64,000 nucleotides of DNA, from NCBI RefSeq assembly GCF_003688895.1, contig NZ_REFV01000005.1:62001-126000 (forward strand). The letters are read 5' to 3'. The notes under the pieces are model-generated. The model had not been told where the DNA came from. It worked only from the letters and a program-made list of their open reading frames with translations, and did not search any database. Numbering within the stretch: the first letter of the stretch is position 1; every line of letters starts with the position of its first letter. This document shows, in pieces, positions 8,194 to 17,621 of this stretch. The stretch comes from Dokdonia sinensis. Lineage in GTDB: Bacteria > Bacteroidota > Bacteroidia > Flavobacteriales > Flavobacteriaceae. Both the position numbers and the translations under genes were made by a program.

Positions 8194-8970
8194 ATGCGAT
8201 TCTTGTCTCTTTTCTTGTTTTTATACACCGCTCTAACTTATGGTCAATTTACTGTAACCCTAATGGGCGAAGTGAGATTAGATGGTAAAGGACTTGAGAA
8301 TTGCCACGTTGCCAATAAGAATACGGGCGATGCTACAATCACAGACCGTGGAGGTTCCTTTTTTATAAATGCTTCAGAAGGTGATATGATTACTTTCACA
8401 CACGTAAGTGCTGAAAAGAAAAATGTTTTTGTAACGAAGCAAAATATTAAATCCTCCGTAATTTCTGTAAACCTTGAAGAAGCGAAGAATGAACTTGAAG
8501 AGGTGAGCCTCTCTGTGAATACGAGAATTACAGCCTCTAGCGTGGGGTTGCCCAATGCGGGGAAGCCCATTCCCACTACAAATGAGCGCAGGCTGGCGAC
8601 AGCGGGGGATTTTAAACCTATCCACCTTCTTAGTTTACTTGCTGGAAATCTACAACTTGACCCAATCATAAATGCGATAAGTGGTCGTACGGCACGCATT
8701 AAAAAACACATCGAAGTAGATAATGAGATAGCCATTAATGAAATCCTCGTTTGGTATTACGAAGAATGGCTTCGTGAGCGCCTGGATGTAACCGAGGAGG
8801 AGACCATCCAGTTTATGGATTATCTCACAGATGCTGAGGGTATCGAAAAGCTACTGGAGGAAAACAGTACCGCCAAAGTCCAAATTTACCTTCTGGATCA
8901 ATACGAAGCATTTCAGAAAATAAAGAATGACATAACTCCTTTGCCAGAAGTAATAGACGGAGGGTTTTAA
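8194..8970 (+). CDS. Secreted carboxypeptidase-regulatory-like domain protein
   Basis: This 258-aa protein starts with a signal peptide (MRFLSLFLFLYTALTYGQ). A CarboxypepD_reg-like beta-sandwich follows at about residues 20-95 (GEVRLDGKGLENCHVANKNT, then DRGGSFFINASEGD). The C-terminal half is helical and acidic. The architecture is common in Bacteroidota envelope proteins. The next gene, encoding an outer-membrane DUF5686 protein with the same N-terminal domain, starts 9 bp after the stop, so the two probably form an operon. Confidence 0.75.
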   Translation: MRFLSLFLFLYTALTYGQFTVTLMGEVRLDGKGLENCHVANKNTGDATITDRGGSFFINASEGDMITFTHVSAEKKNVFVTKQNIKSSVISVNLEEAKNELEEVSLSVNTRITASSVGLPNAGKPIPTTNERRLATAGDFKPIHLLSLLAGNLQLDPIINAISGRTARIKKHIEVDNEIAINEILVWYYEEWLRERLDVTEEETIQFMDYLTDAEGIEKLLEENSTAKVQIYLLDQYEAFQKIKNDITPLPEVIDGGF

Positions 8971-8979
8971 ATTAAAATT

Positions 8980-11463
8980 ATGGGAATTAAAAATACGCTG
9001 TTATTGTTCATATTGCTGTGTTCCACCACCATTTTTGCCCAAATTAAAGGAACGGTAAAGGATACCTCAGGTGAGGCGCTTCCTTTTGTAAATGTGTATT
9101 TAGAAGGTGGTTTTGAAGGCACAACGACTAACGGTGACGGTGTTTACGAGCTTGATGTCCTCAAAAAAAATGCGGGGACATATAATGTTGTCTTCCAATT
9201 TTTAGGTTTTCAAACAGTTAAAGAAACCATCACTACAGACGATGCAACGTACGCCCTAGATATCACGATGCAGGAAACTTCGACTTCACTGGACGAAGTT
9301 ATAGTACAAGCAGGCGTAAATCCAGCAGACCGAATCATCAGAGCAACGATAGATAACAGGCGAATTAATCTTGAAAAAGGGAGTGAGTACACCGCAAATT
9401 TCTACTCTCGAGGACTCTGGCGAGTAAAAGATGCTCCAGAGAAAATAATGGGGCAGGAAGTAGGAGACTTGGGCGGTGGTCTGGATAGCACCCGCACGGG
9501 AATTATCTACTTAAGCGAGACCATTTCTGAAATTGCATACCAGCGACCAGATAACTTTACAGAGAAAATTATTGCGAGTAAGGTGAGCGGAAACGATAAC
9601 GGCTTCTCCTTTAACACGGCGATAGATGCCAATTTTTCCTTTTACGAAAATACAATAGACCTCAATGCACAAATTATCTCGCCCATTGCCTCAAATGCCT
9701 TTTCCTACTATAAATACACGCTCCTCGGAACATTTTATGAGGATGGAAAACTTATAAATAAGATTGAAGTTACTCCCAGAAGGCCAAAGGATCGCGTCTT
9801 TAGCGGATTAATTTATGTCGTAGAAGATGATTGGCAACTGTACGGCGTAGAGCTTGATACTAACGGCGAGGCCATCCAAGTACCGGTCGTTAAGGATTTA
9901 AAATTTAAGCAGAATTTTGTCTTCGACGCCAAAGCAAATCAATGGGTAAAACTCTCGCAGGTGATAGATTTTAGCTTTGGTTTTTTCGGATTTAACGGCG
10001 ATGGGAGATTTACGGCGGGTTATACGGACTATGACTTCAACCCACAATTCACAAAGAATTCATTTACAAATGAGGTGCTATCCTTTGCCCCAGAGGCAAA
10101 TAAAAAGGACAGTCTCTACTGGAGCACAAAACGTCCTGTCCCGCTCACGGAGTTAGAAGCAGACGATTATGTGCGCAAGGATAGTATTCAGGTGGTACGT
10201 AAATCTCGTAAATACTTGGACTCCATAGATACTAAGAATAACAAGTTCAAATTGACTTCTCCCATTTTTGGCTACACGTATGCAGATACCTATAATCGCT
10301 GGAATGCGAGTTTTTCAGGGCCATTGCAAGCCATTCAGTTTAATACGGTACAGGGATGGCACGGGACGGCAGATATCACTTATTTCTCGTGGAGTGATGA
10401 CGATTATCAGAAGACTTTTTCCGCTTTCGCGAAAGCGAACTACGGCTTCTCAGACGACCGCCTGCGCTATACTTTAGGATTCTCGCGCCGTTTTAATCGT
10501 ACTAACAGAGCCTTTTTGAGTGCCCGTGGAGGAATTTCATTAGAACAATTTAATCCAAGCGAACCCATAAGCCCGATTGTAAATACAATTGCGACCTTAG
10601 GGTTTGAACGTAACTACGCAAAATTTTACGAAAAAGCCTTCGCCGAAGCATCCTACAGTCAAGAGTTATTTAATGGCTTGCGATTGTTTACCAGAGCGAG
10701 TTACGAAGAGCGACGCCCTGTTTTTAACACAACCGACCAAACATTTTATCCCAAAGATGATATCCAGTACACGAGTAATAATCCGCTGGCGCCATTAGAT
10801 TTTGAAAATGGGGCTATCGATAAGCACGATCTCGTAAAAGCTCAGGTAACTACCACAATTAACTTTGGTCAGAAATATTACAATTATCCTACGGGGAAGT
10901 TTAATATTTCAAATGACAAGTATCCTACATTGTATCTCACCTATGAAACGGGAGTTATGGCGTCTAATGAGGATTATAATTTTGACCAATTACGTATTCA
11001 GTTAACGCAAGGATTTGACATAGGAAATAAAGGGCGTTTTAGATATAATGTTAAGGCTGGAACGTTCTTAAATACGGCCGATGATATAAGTTTTGTGGAC
11101 TTTCAACACTTTAATGGGAATCAAACTAGAATAGGAAGAGGTAGCTATCTGGACCGTTTTAACTTATTACCCTATTATGTGCGCAGTACAAATGATAATT
11201 ATGTAGAAGCTCACGCTGAGCATAACTTTAGAGGGTGGATACTAGGAAAAATACCCGGAATTAATCAGCTTAATTTTAATCTCGTAGCGGGTGCTCACAT
11301 ACTTTCAACAACAGATGGAAGTCCCTACACGGAATATTCTGTGGGACTTGACAACATAGGTTGGGGCAAGTATCGCTTTCTCCGTGTGGATTACGTGAGA
11401 TCACAAGGATTAGGAAGTCGTACAGATGGTGCTTTTATTTTTGGGCTTAGTCTAGATTTTTAA
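8980..11463 (+). CDS. DUF5686 outer-membrane protein with carboxypeptidase-regulatory-like domain
   Basis: This 827-aa protein has a signal peptide (ILLCSTTIFAQ) and an N-terminal CarboxypepD_reg-like domain (residues about 22-105: IKGTVKDTSGEALPFVNVYL). The DUF5686 region follows, and its C-terminal half has the alternating aromatic strands of an outer-membrane beta barrel, ending in a terminal aromatic residue (GLSLDF). DUF5686 proteins are widespread in Bacteroidota and their biochemical role is unsettled. Residues 481-486 (SAFAKA) come from a dispersed palindrome inside the barrel region. Confidence 0.85.
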   Translation: MGIKNTLLLFILLCSTTIFAQIKGTVKDTSGEALPFVNVYLEGGFEGTTTNGDGVYELDVLKKNAGTYNVVFQFLGFQTVKETITTDDATYALDITMQETSTSLDEVIVQAGVNPADRIIRATIDNRRINLEKGSEYTANFYSRGLWRVKDAPEKIMGQEVGDLGGGLDSTRTGIIYLSETISEIAYQRPDNFTEKIIASKVSGNDNGFSFNTAIDANFSFYENTIDLNAQIISPIASNAFSYYKYTLLGTFYEDGKLINKIEVTPRRPKDRVFSGLIYVVEDDWQLYGVELDTNGEAIQVPVVKDLKFKQNFVFDAKANQWVKLSQVIDFSFGFFGFNGDGRFTAGYTDYDFNPQFTKNSFTNEVLSFAPEANKKDSLYWSTKRPVPLTELEADDYVRKDSIQVVRKSRKYLDSIDTKNNKFKLTSPIFGYTYADTYNRWNASFSGPLQAIQFNTVQGWHGTADITYFSWSDDDYQKTFSAFAKANYGFSDDRLRYTLGFSRRFNRTNRAFLSARGGISLEQFNPSEPISPIVNTIATLGFERNYAKFYEKAFAEASYSQELFNGLRLFTRASYEERRPVFNTTDQTFYPKDDIQYTSNNPLAPLDFENGAIDKHDLVKAQVTTTINFGQKYYNYPTGKFNISNDKYPTLYLTYETGVMASNEDYNFDQLRIQLTQGFDIGNKGRFRYNVKAGTFLNTADDISFVDFQHFNGNQTRIGRGSYLDRFNLLPYYVRSTNDNYVEAHAEHNFRGWILGKIPGINQLNFNLVAGAHILSTTDGSPYTEYSVGLDNIGWGKYRFLRVDYVRSQGLGSRTDGAFIFGLSLDF
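10422..10437. repeat. Dispersed palindrome, perfect 16-bp copy
   Basis: CGCTTTCGCGAAAGCG lies in frame in the DUF5686 gene and encodes AFAKA. Confidence 0.9.
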
Positions 11464-11469
11464 AAGAAA

Positions 11470-11496
11470 AAACTCCCGCAGATTGAGCGGGAGTTT
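11470..11496. terminator. Intrinsic terminator
   Basis: AAACTCCCGC pairs with GCGGGAGTTT across a 7-nt loop, directly after the DUF5686 gene and convergent with the lipoprotein gene at 11525. Confidence 0.85.
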
Positions 11497-11524
11497 AAGT
11501 ATGAGTATTCTTCTTTATTCTTTT

Positions 11525-12661
11525 TTATTCTTTTTCCATCGTAATAATGATCGTTTCTACATCGTCCAGATCGCTTAGGGTAAAGGTGTTTCCTGAGATT
11601 TCAATAGGTAAATCGAAAAACACTTCACCTTCACCAGCCGGGAAAGTTTCACTATCTACATCACCGTTATCATTGTCAGTGAAGGAATTTTCTACGAGGA
11701 GGAGTTTTTGAGATGAATTATTATATGCCCAAGCACCGTTTGACGTGTATTCATAAAATCCATCCTCATCTAATACTTCTTCGCAATTTTCTTGGGAAGC
11801 ATCAAAATCTAGTGGCTCACTGATACGCTGTACAAAGGTATAACTACCATCTGCATTAAAAGTAAATCTTAATACATCTATGGTAACGCAGTCTTCAACA
11901 GTGACAGTATCTCCATTGTTACAACCTAGATTAAAGGTATCACAATCTTCATCACCTATACCTACTGTTGTTGTTTCTCCTTCAAAGATAACCGTTTCAC
12001 TTTGAAGATTCCAAACCCCTAGTAGATCATCATTACCCCCAAAAGATTCCACAACAATACATACATCTTGTGGAAGACTAATATTTCCGGCATCATCATA
12101 AACACAAACTGAATAGCAAAAACGACCAGCTGGAATTGAGCTTGCAAATCCTACATCTAATGTTCCAAACTCAATCATACGTGACATTTCATTTATTCTA
12201 TTTCTGTTTATAGAGAGGTTGCCAAAATCTGAACTGCTTCTACCATTAAGAGCATCGGCAGGAATATCATAATAAGAATCTGCAATATTTCCATCTACGT
12301 CACTGATAATAAGATATACTCCGTTAAAGATATCATCGCTTGATATATTTTGCTCAAAACCTTCTCCTACTAAAGCACTGGGTGCATCATCAAAGGTAAA
12401 GTCAATTCCTCCAGTGGCCTCAGGTGGAGCAGCTGTTATTTGAGTAGCTCCGGAAATACGGAGTCCGTCTGCAACCGTGTTTGCATTAAGAGCATCACCC
12501 TCTTCAGACGAGCCATTATCTCCATTGTCTCCGTTATCTCCATTGTCACCGTTATCTCCGTTGTCATCGGTTTGTTCCATGGCATCATCTGTAGTGTCAT
12601 CACTACAATAGGTAAAAGTTGAGGCGATTAACACCAGCATTAAAATTCTCAAAAGTTTCAT
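11525..12661 (-). CDS. Lipoprotein with Gly-Asp-Asn repeat and lipocalin-like C-terminus
   Basis: This 378-aa lipoprotein has a signal ending in TFTYCSDD (Cys20). After the lipobox comes an acidic linker containing a run of Gly-Asp-Asn triplets encoded by an imperfect 9-bp tandem repeat (12513-12565). Residues about 60-200 form an unrecognised beta-rich domain. The last 160 residues begin DLLGVWNLQSETVIFEG and continue with RFTFNADGSYTFVQR, the pattern of Bacteroidota lipocalin-like domains. It is probably surface-exposed or periplasmic; the ligand is unknown. Confidence 0.75.
   Translation of the reverse strand: MKLLRILMLVLIASTFTYCSDDTTDDAMEQTDDNGDNGDNGDNGDNGDNGSSEEGDALNANTVADGLRISGATQITAAPPEATGGIDFTFDDAPSALVGEGFEQNISSDDIFNGVYLIISDVDGNIADSYYDIPADALNGRSSSDFGNLSINRNRINEMSRMIEFGTLDVGFASSIPAGRFCYSVCVYDDAGNISLPQDVCIVVESFGGNDDLLGVWNLQSETVIFEGETTTVGIGDEDCDTFNLGCNNGDTVTVEDCVTIDVLRFTFNADGSYTFVQRISEPLDFDASQENCEEVLDEDGFYEYTSNGAWAYNNSSQKLLLVENSFTDNDNGDVDSETFPAGEGEVFFDLPIEISGNTFTLSDLDDVETIIITMEKE
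12513..12565. repeat. 9-bp tandem repeat encoding (GDN)n
   Basis: About six imperfect units of ATCTCCATT/GTCTCCGTT type sit just after the lipobox. The unit length is a multiple of three, so gain or loss of units would lengthen or shorten the linker without a frameshift. Confidence 0.7.
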
Positions 12662-12689
12662 AAATAAATAGGTTTATATAGTTAAGGGG

Positions 12690-12697
12690 CAAACATA
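12690..12697 (-). promoter_or_regulatory. Candidate -7 box
   Basis: The minus strand reads TATGTTTG, matching TAnnTTTG, 28 bp upstream of the lipoprotein start at 12661. No clear -33 box was seen. Confidence 0.4.
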
Positions 12698-12715
12698 TTT
12701 TAATTTCAATCAAAA

Positions 12716-12741
12716 AAAAATACCCATAATAGGGTATTTTT
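12716..12741. terminator. Short intrinsic terminator
   Basis: AAAAATACCC pairs with GGGTATTTTT. It lies just after the pheT stop (pheT is on the minus strand) and has a T tract in that direction. Confidence 0.6.
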
Positions 12742-12771
12742 CAATCATTTAGTAGGTAAAGTATTACAAAA

Positions 12772-15198
12772 CTATCTTAGTGTTGCTCCGAGTTCCTTCT
12801 CAAAGCGCAGTTGTAATTTATGCATCACTTTATCGATATTCTTATCAGTAAGTGTTTTATTCTCATCTTGTAGCATAAAGCTTACTGCATAACTCTTCTT
12901 ACCATCGGGTAAGTTTTTACCTTGATACACATCAAAGAGGTTTACATCTTTGAGTAACTGTTTCTCAGTTTGCTTTGCGAGTGCTCTAATATCCTCAAAC
13001 TGCACTTTTTCATCTAGCAATAATGCAAAATCACGTCTTACTTCTGGATATTTAGGGATCGGTTGGAACTTAATCTTATTGCGAGAAGCCATTTCCAGTA
13101 TATTATCCCAATTAAAATCTGCATAATACACATCCTGAGTAATGTCAAAATGCTTGAGCACAGATTTCTTAACAATACCAAATGTGACCAATGTTGTCTT
13201 CCCTAATTGTAACGAGGTTGCTTCCGCAAAAATATCATTCTTGACACTTCCAGAGCGTACTCTTGTAATTCCCAGACGCTCTAAGGTAGCGTTTACAATT
13301 CCTTTGAGATAAAAGAAGTCCGTAGTACCTCCCGTGGTTGTCCAACTTTCATTTGTTCTTTCACCAGTAACAAAAACAGATAAGTGCTTATCTTCTTGTC
13401 GATTATTCTCATATTGATGATACGTTTTACCGAACTCAAAGAATTTCAAATCAGAGTTTCTTCTATTACTATTATAGGCAATAGCTTCCAGTCCAGAAAA
13501 TAGCAACGACTGGCGCATTACACTAAGCTCACGTCCTAAAGGGTTGAGCATTGTAACGTGGTGTTCTTCCTTCAGCATTTCAGAGAGGGAAGCATAGGCT
13601 GGCGTCGTAAGACTGTTTGCCATAATCTCATAAAAACCTTGTCCCACAAGTTGGTTTGCAACAACATCTTGAACTTTATGGTCTTCAAATTTTGATACGT
13701 TTGCTACCGTAGCATTAAGTTTCGTCCCAAAATTGATATTGTTATATCCATAAACCCTTAGGATTTCCTCAATAACATCTGCCTCTCTCGTGACATCATT
13801 TCTATAAGCGGGAATAGTCATTCCCAGACCAGACTCTGTAACGTTATTTATCTTAATATCTAGCGAAGAAAGAATAGACTTAATGGTTTCTCTAGGAAGT
13901 TCTTCACCTATCAACTTCGTAGCATTTTCAAAGTTTAAGAAGACCTGTTGATCTTCTATTTTCTTAGGATATATGTCTACAATCTCACTAGTAATTTCTC
14001 CACCCGCCACTTCTTGAATAAGAAGCGCTGCGCGCATAAGTGCATAATCTGTAATATTCGGGTCAATCCCACGCTCAAAACGGAACGAAGCGTCGGTATT
14101 TAATCCGTGACGCTTTGCTGTTTTACGTACCGTTACTGGCTCAAAATAGGCACTTTCTAAAAATATAGAATGTGTGCTTGCAGAAACTCCGCTATCTATC
14201 CCGCCAAAAACTCCAGCAATACACATCGGTTTCTCAGCATCACATATCATTAAGTCTTCCTCGTGCAATTCACGTACTACACCGTCTAAGGTTGTAAATT
14301 TTGTCCCAGCCTCAAGTGTCTTAACCTCGATCTTATTTCCAGTAATTTTAGTAAGGTCAAAGGCGTGCAACGGTTGTCCTAACTCGTGAAGTACGTAATT
14401 TGTAACATCTACAATATTATTGATAGGGGAAAGCCCTATCGCTTTCAACCTGTGTTGTAACCACGCTGGAGAGTCTGCTACTTTAAGTCCGCTTATGGTG
14501 ACACCAGCGTAGCGCGGTGCTTTTTCTGAATCAATTACCTGAACATCAACTTTATGAAGTCGGTTTTCAATATTAAAAGAACTTGTAGAAGGAGTAATGA
14601 GCTCTGTAGTAATATCTTGTTGTGCGAGACCCGCTTTCAGGTCGCGAGCTGTTCCCCAGTGGCTCATGGCATCTGCACGGTTTGGGGTTAAGCCTATTTC
14701 AAAAACAGTATCATTTTCTACGTCAAAAACGTCTATGGCAGGAGTTCCCGCAACAAGACTTTCGTCCAGAATCATAATGCCGTCGTGGCTTTTTCCTAGT
14801 CCTAGCTCATCTTCGGCACAAATCATCCCGTGGGATTCTTCACCACGAATTTTTCCTTTTTTAATGATCCAGGCTTCACCTTCGGCAGTATATAGTGTTG
14901 TGCCTATGGTGGCTACGGGTACCTTTTGACCAGCACCTACATTAGGAGCACCACACACGATTTGGACGGGAGCATCTGCACCTATATCCACCGTGGTGAC
15001 ATTTAATCTATCTGCATTAGGATGTTGCTCACAAGTAAGTACGTGACCTATCACAATGCCTTCCAGACCACCTTTTACACTTTGATACTGCGATATTCCT
15101 TCTACTTCTAGTCCTAGGTCGGTAAGTAATTCTCCAGTCTTTTCGGCATCCCAATCAAGGTTGATAAACTGCTTAAGCCAATTATAAGAAATCTTCAT
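12772..15198 (-). CDS. pheT: Phenylalanine--tRNA ligase beta subunit
   Basis: This is a full-length 808-aa PheT, which forms the alpha2-beta2 enzyme that charges tRNA-Phe. Visible domains are the N-terminal EMAP-like tRNA-binding domain (about residues 40-150, QHPNADRLNVTTVDIGAD), the B3/B4 editing domain (about 210-400, including ADSPAWLQHRLKAIGLSPIN), B5 (about 400-480), the catalytic-like core, and the C-terminal ferredoxin-like anticodon-binding domain starting near IPKYPEVRRDFALLLDE. pheS is not adjacent in this window, as is common in Bacteroidota. Confidence 0.97.
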   Translation of the reverse strand: MKISYNWLKQFINLDWDAEKTGELLTDLGLEVEGISQYQSVKGGLEGIVIGHVLTCEQHPNADRLNVTTVDIGADAPVQIVCGAPNVGAGQKVPVATIGTTLYTAEGEAWIIKKGKIRGEESHGMICAEDELGLGKSHDGIMILDESLVAGTPAIDVFDVENDTVFEIGLTPNRADAMSHWGTARDLKAGLAQQDITTELITPSTSSFNIENRLHKVDVQVIDSEKAPRYAGVTISGLKVADSPAWLQHRLKAIGLSPINNIVDVTNYVLHELGQPLHAFDLTKITGNKIEVKTLEAGTKFTTLDGVVRELHEEDLMICDAEKPMCIAGVFGGIDSGVSASTHSIFLESAYFEPVTVRKTAKRHGLNTDASFRFERGIDPNITDYALMRAALLIQEVAGGEITSEIVDIYPKKIEDQQVFLNFENATKLIGEELPRETIKSILSSLDIKINNVTESGLGMTIPAYRNDVTREADVIEEILRVYGYNNINFGTKLNATVANVSKFEDHKVQDVVANQLVGQGFYEIMANSLTTPAYASLSEMLKEEHHVTMLNPLGRELSVMRQSLLFSGLEAIAYNSNRRNSDLKFFEFGKTYHQYENNRQEDKHLSVFVTGERTNESWTTTGGTTDFFYLKGIVNATLERLGITRVRSGSVKNDIFAEATSLQLGKTTLVTFGIVKKSVLKHFDITQDVYYADFNWDNILEMASRNKIKFQPIPKYPEVRRDFALLLDEKVQFEDIRALAKQTEKQLLKDVNLFDVYQGKNLPDGKKSYAVSFMLQDENKTLTDKNIDKVMHKLQLRFEKELGATLR

Positions 15199-15218
15199 TC
15201 AATCCATTTTTGAAGGCA

Positions 15219-15226
15219 CAAATATA
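15219..15226 (-). promoter_or_regulatory. Candidate -7 box of pheT
   Basis: The minus strand reads TATATTTG (TAnnTTTG) 20 bp upstream of the pheT start. The -33 region is not distinct. Confidence 0.45.
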
Positions 15227-15293
15227 CCATTTACTGTTCTTTTTGTACGGTTTTTTGATATTTTACGACCTAGCTATATCAATGAAGTAACTT

Positions 15294-16511
15294 ATGAAAA
15301 ATATATTCTGGTTCATTTTAATTTTAAGTGCACTTTCGTGCAAAAATGAGCCTCGTACGCTCAAATCTGGACTCTGGCGAGCAACCTTAGAAGTGCAAGA
15401 CAAAGAGCAATTGCCATTCATTTTTGAATCCAAAGAAGACGGAACACTCGTCATCCACAATGCAGAAGAGCGCATTCTCATTGATGAGATTAAAATTAAG
15501 GGCGACAGCATCAGGATACAGGCGCCTGTTTTTGAGGGGTTTTTTGCTGGAGTTTTTGATAAAAGTGGCCAGACAATTTCTGGAGATTTTATAAAACCTA
15601 GTTTGGATAGGATTGTTCCCTTTGAGATGGTGTATGGGGAGGCATTACGCTTTCGCGAAAGCGTAAAAAATCCCACTCAAAACATTTCAGGTAACTGGGA
15701 AACCATTTTCAGTCCAGAATCAGATGCAGACCGTTACATCGCCAAAGGGATCTTCTCACAAAAAGGGAATATCATTACAGGGACATTTAGAACCACCACA
15801 GGCGATTATCGCTACCTCGAGGGGACAATGGATGGAAATGAATTCAAGCTTTCCACCTTTGACGGAGCGCACGCTTTTCTATTTACGGGTTCGGTGACTG
15901 ACAGTACGATGGAAGGTCATTTTTATAGTGGAAACCATTGGAAAGAACCCTTTCGCGCAAAGCGAAATGAGAATTACGACCTTCCAGATGCAAAAGAACT
16001 TACTTATTTAAAAGAAGGCTATGATAAGCTGGAATTTTCGTTTCCAGATGCTTCGGGAAAAATGGTTTCGCTAGATGACGAACGTTTTACTGGAAAGGTA
16101 ACGCTGGTGCAACTTCTAGGCTCGTGGTGCCCTAATTGTCTAGAGGAATCCAAATTTTATGTTGATTTTCTCAAAAGCAATCCTGACGTTGACCTTGAGG
16201 TCATTGGGTTAGCCTTTGAATACGCACTTACCGAGGATAAGGCTTGGGAGGGGATCACAAGGCTTAAAAAGAGATTAGGGATAGATTATCCTATTTTACT
16301 CGCACAATACGGCGATTCTGATAAGAAAAAAGCACAGGAAAAATTACCGATGCTTAATCACGTGATTTCCTACCCTACAACGATTTACATAGATAAGAAA
16401 GGTGTGGTGCGTCGTATTCATACAGGCTATAACGGTACAGCAACAGGAAAAGCACACCAAGATTTTAAAGCAGACTTTGAAAATTTCATCGCCACGCTGA
16501 CTGCCGAGTAA
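15294..16511 (+). CDS. TlpA-like thioredoxin-fold lipoprotein
   Basis: This 405-aa protein has a lipoprotein signal (ILSALSCKNE; Cys16). Residues about 20-230 form a beta-rich N-terminal region. A TlpA/ResA-type thioredoxin domain covers about 250-400, with the active site GSWCPNC (CPNC) and the cis-Pro segment SYPTTIYIDKKG. It probably reduces or isomerises disulfides in the periplasm, as in cytochrome maturation. Residues 118-124 (LRFRESV) are encoded by a perfect 20-bp dispersed palindrome, in a linker between beta segments. Confidence 0.85.
   Translation: MKNIFWFILILSALSCKNEPRTLKSGLWRATLEVQDKEQLPFIFESKEDGTLVIHNAEERILIDEIKIKGDSIRIQAPVFEGFFAGVFDKSGQTISGDFIKPSLDRIVPFEMVYGEALRFRESVKNPTQNISGNWETIFSPESDADRYIAKGIFSQKGNIITGTFRTTTGDYRYLEGTMDGNEFKLSTFDGAHAFLFTGSVTDSTMEGHFYSGNHWKEPFRAKRNENYDLPDAKELTYLKEGYDKLEFSFPDASGKMVSLDDERFTGKVTLVQLLGSWCPNCLEESKFYVDFLKSNPDVDLEVIGLAFEYALTEDKAWEGITRLKKRLGIDYPILLAQYGDSDKKKAQEKLPMLNHVISYPTTIYIDKKGVVRRIHTGYNGTATGKAHQDFKADFENFIATLTAE
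15646..15665. repeat. Dispersed palindrome, perfect 20-bp copy
   Basis: TACGCTTTCGCGAAAGCGTA lies in frame in the TlpA-like gene and encodes RFRES. Confidence 0.9.
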
Positions 16512-16534
16512 ATCGTATCTTTAGAAAAAAAGCG

Positions 16535-17617
16535 ATGCGTAGATTTCTTTGGTCTCTGGTAATTCTCAGTACGCTGGGATGCTCAAACGACGATGATGTA
16601 GTGGTTGAAAATGAAAGCACTAGTGAATTCTCTTCCTTTACTGCGATTACTCTAGATGATGAGTTTATATATCAATACAATTTTAGCGAATCCAGTCAAA
16701 CAGCGACCTCCCGAAATCTTACATTAGAACTTAACATCGCTAGGCAAGTCGAGTTTGTACACGAGCAACAAGCGGTCCTTGGTTTTTACAGAGAGCGTAT
16801 GGTGTGGATTCGCAATTTTGAGACGGACAACACAACGCTTTTCACGGACTTTGTGAGCCCGGGAAATAGTGAGCGCAGGGAAGGAGTGGTAAACGACGAT
16901 ACGCACATTGTACTTTTGTATCGTTTTCCTGAGAATTTTGATGAACTGCGACTACGTGTCATAAATGTGACTAATAACGTTATCTCAAATATTGCTCTAG
17001 GTGCAAGCACGTTTGCTGAAGCGTATCTTAATGATGGTAAAATTGTAGTTACTGCGCAACGGGAAAATGACACCCAGCTTTTCTTAATAGATGCAACGAC
17101 GGGGGAAATTGTAAATGAAGAAACATTAACGAATACTACGATTAGAGGTTTAGTATTTGGAACAGAAGATGATTTTTATCTTTTTGATAGTGTGCAGATG
17201 CAGTATCGCTATGATATCAATGGTATGAATAGATTAAATGTTACCGAAACAAACTTTTTTGCTTCCCCAAACACTTTTTATGAAGTAAGGGGCACAAAGG
17301 TTTACAGCTCTTTTGACTACCAGCAACCTTCTCTGTTTATTAATGGCCCACAGATTTATGATTTAGAGACCAATGAAGTGCAACGCATTGATATTCAAAA
17401 TGCTTACGCCAGATATGCTTTAGAAAATGAGCTGACAGGGGAATTGAGAAATACTGATTTTACTTATGATCCAAATACGGATGCCTGGCTTTGTAATTAC
17501 GTACTAGCCAATAATGCAACCGAAACTTATGGTGTTTTTAAGTTGACCAATGATGGAGAAATCATAGGCGTTATTGAGACGGAGCGGTTTGTGAGTCGAT
17601 TTTTGAGGGTGGAGTAG
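16535..17617 (+). CDS. Hypothetical lipoprotein
   Basis: This 360-aa protein has a short lipoprotein signal (MRRFLWSLVILSTLGCSNDDD; Cys16) and an acidic tether. The remainder is beta-rich with recurring segments such as NDDTHIVLLYRFPEN, YLNDGKIVVTAQREND and TTGEIVNEETL, suggesting a beta-propeller-like or PQQ-like repeat fold. No named family is recognised. A TATCTTTA element (near TAnnTTTG) ends 11 bp before its ATG, so it may have its own promoter, although it follows the TlpA-like gene by only 23 bp. Confidence 0.7.
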   Translation: MRRFLWSLVILSTLGCSNDDDVVVENESTSEFSSFTAITLDDEFIYQYNFSESSQTATSRNLTLELNIARQVEFVHEQQAVLGFYRERMVWIRNFETDNTTLFTDFVSPGNSERREGVVNDDTHIVLLYRFPENFDELRLRVINVTNNVISNIALGASTFAEAYLNDGKIVVTAQRENDTQLFLIDATTGEIVNEETLTNTTIRGLVFGTEDDFYLFDSVQMQYRYDINGMNRLNVTETNFFASPNTFYEVRGTKVYSSFDYQQPSLFINGPQIYDLETNEVQRIDIQNAYARYALENELTGELRNTDFTYDPNTDAWLCNYVLANNATETYGVFKLTNDGEIIGVIETERFVSRFLRVE

Positions 17618-17621
17618 TGGT

